From Notospermus geniculatus (Eukaryota > Nemertea > Pilidiophora > Heteronemertea > Lineidae), in contig NMRB01000067.1 of NCBI GenBank assembly GCA_002633025.1, positions 115,495 to 179,494 on the forward strand: a stretch of DNA of 64,000 nt, written 5' to 3'. This document shows, in pieces, positions 62,627-64,000 of this stretch. Numbering within the stretch: position 1 is the first letter of the stretch; every line of letters starts with the position of its first letter. Made by a program: the position numbers and the translations under genes. The notes beneath the pieces are model-generated. The model ran no database searches, was not told the origin of the DNA, and was given only the letters and a program-made list of their open reading frames with translations.

Positions 62627-63700
62627 TGACAGTTTGGAGTTGTTGGTGTTACTTGGGCACCGACGTAAAGAAATAAGAGGTCATCAATGGGATTTCAGTG
62701 CTTCACATAAGACAGGCACAATCACGCCCATGCCCGCAAAATTGCACCGAGGAGCTCGCTTGACCGTGCTCCTCGGCATCCTTGAAGTAACTGACCATCA
62801 AATTTCACGAGTGTGAACAGCTTTTGAGGAGCTCAACTGATTGAGCTCCTGCATATTTCAAACGTGAAGCACTGCCGAATCGGATTTTGAACGAATGGGA
62901 CCTTAAGTTTGTATATTCAGTGCTCCACCACTTTGGGCTGGAGAGATCTACCCCACTAGCTGGGCCCGTTAGAACTTGCTGTTTTCTTATCATACCAACA
63001 ACAAGAGAACTCGGTCTACATGAAGATAAATAGCTGTTTTCATCCACAACGTCTTGTGAGACGAAAATAAGCAAATTCAATTTTCCGCCTCGGTATGAAC
63101 ACACGTAAAAAACTTGGCTATTATCGCCACAATGCGCAATTTGTGTTTTTTGCGCAGACACCTTGAACTACACACATCAAACATGCCGGTAAAACCGCCA
63201 GAAAACAATACCAACGCAACAAGGTTAATTTGCGTAAGTTCTGCCGTGTGCCGTACGAACGTTTGTAAAGCGCCTGATCACTTCCTCAAACAGGATACGG
63301 CAAATAAAACTTGACATCATTCATTGCAGGAAACAATTCAATTACAGCAAGTATTTCAATTGCCACATTTAGGAGCTATTACGATGGTTTTTGCCTCCGA
63401 AATATTCTTATTACAACTCAATTGTCTCTAAATGCAATTGTAGTCATATTTTTATTCATTGTTAAGTGATCGTTTAAAGTGCTTTTGACACATGTGTTTC
63501 TTCTGGTGGTCAAAAAACTGTGAAAACTGCGAGTGGGAGTGGCAGGTAGGTACGTGTCACTTCAGTCTGCCAGGAATAAGACCACTGACATTACACAAAC
63601 TACGGGTTAGTTTTTCCACTTTTCTGTTGGGTGAAGCAATATGGGTATAATCCACCCTGGATAGTGTGGTCTTCTTTGCATGCAACTGCTCCAATATTTG

Positions 63701-64000
63701 GGCTTCCAGGATGGCACAGTGTAAACATCGGCGCCTGTCACCTCTGAGGTTCTGGGTTCAATCTTTGGTCTGGCTTGTTCGGCTATCTGGGTGGCGCAAT
63801 GGAAACATCGGCGCCTGTCATCTCTGAGGTTCTGGGTTCAATCTTTGGTCAGGCCCGTTGGGCTATCTGGGTGGCGCAATGGAAACATCGGCGCCTGTCA
63901 TCTCTGAGGTTCTGGGTTCAATCTTTGGTCAGGCCCGTTGGGCTATCTGGGTGGCGCAATGGAAACATCGGTGCCTGTCATCTCTGAGGTTCTGGGTTCA
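63701..64000 (+). repeat. 80-bp tandem array of tRNA-like heads, at least 3.75 units
   Basis: Units start at 63701, 63781, 63861 and 63941, a constant 80-bp period; the array runs off the window edge. Each has an A-box-like TGGCGCAATGG and a B-box-like GGTTCAATC, a tRNA-sized layout. No cloverleaf good enough to call a tRNA gene. Confidence 0.85.

Larger units (their letters stand above)
33099..64000. other. Upstream region without recognised exons
   Basis: If the signal-peptide exon lies beyond the right edge, this is first-intron DNA; otherwise part is intergenic. No exon that joins exon 1 in phase was found. The region is mostly SINEs, MITEs and minisatellites, listed separately. I see nothing recognisable in about 34209-35331, 35620-36950, 46600-49600, 51700-53260, 55820-56540, 56710-58830, 60680-61320 and 62640-63700. 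Short open frames in these parts match no family I know. Confidence 0.7.

Overview
This is animal (metazoan) nuclear DNA from a draft assembly, most likely a marine invertebrate. The evidence is a spliced gene with GT-AG introns, a dense load of SINEs, MITEs and minisatellites, two long N gaps (700 and 408 N) and four isolated single Ns. I see no bacterial-type genes. The phylum cannot be fixed from sequence alone.

The window holds one protein-coding gene that I can support: the 3' two thirds of an NCAM / fasciclin-2 / apCAM-type neural cell-adhesion molecule on the minus strand. Fourteen consecutive coding exons run from 33098 down to about 397. They join without a frame break into roughly 797 residues: five Ig domains, two fibronectin III domains, a short stalk, one transmembrane helix with the family's Cys-rich juxtamembrane block, and the start of the cytoplasmic tail. 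The signal-peptide exon(s) and the end of the tail are not in the window or were not recognised. Thirteen exons are packed into 25.6-33.1 kb; the transmembrane exon is separated from them by a 25-kb intron, and the first recognised exon is followed upstream by at least 31 kb with no recognised exon.

1-25.6 kb: the transmembrane exon, then one huge intron with a 301-bp-unit element ending at an N gap, several MITEs, minisatellites (42, 40 and 65-bp units), two doubled segments (9.35-13.3 and 16.96-19.68 kb) each joined by a single N, and a cluster of RFX-type X-box palindromes. 25.6-33.1 kb: the exon-dense part; its introns hold two sense-oriented tRNA-type SINEs, two copies of one MITE family in opposite orientation, and a 30-bp minisatellite inside the intron that splits Ig4. 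33.1-64 kb: upstream, probably first-intron or intergenic DNA, rich in tRNA-type SINEs, SINEs with a 5S-rRNA-like core, hAT-like MITEs, a complete 1.23-kb copy of the 301-bp-unit element, hairpin elements, a second N gap in a 35-bp minisatellite, and an 80-bp tRNA-like tandem array at the right edge.

No new multi-gene system is visible. The strongest leads are the 30-bp array in the Ig4 intron (the position where vertebrate NCAM carries the 30-nt VASE exon), the inverted MITE pair around the Ig3-Ig5 exons, the loss of the core tryptophan in both Ig3 and Ig4, the X-box cluster, and two doubled segments that look like unmerged haplotypes differing by MITE insertions.
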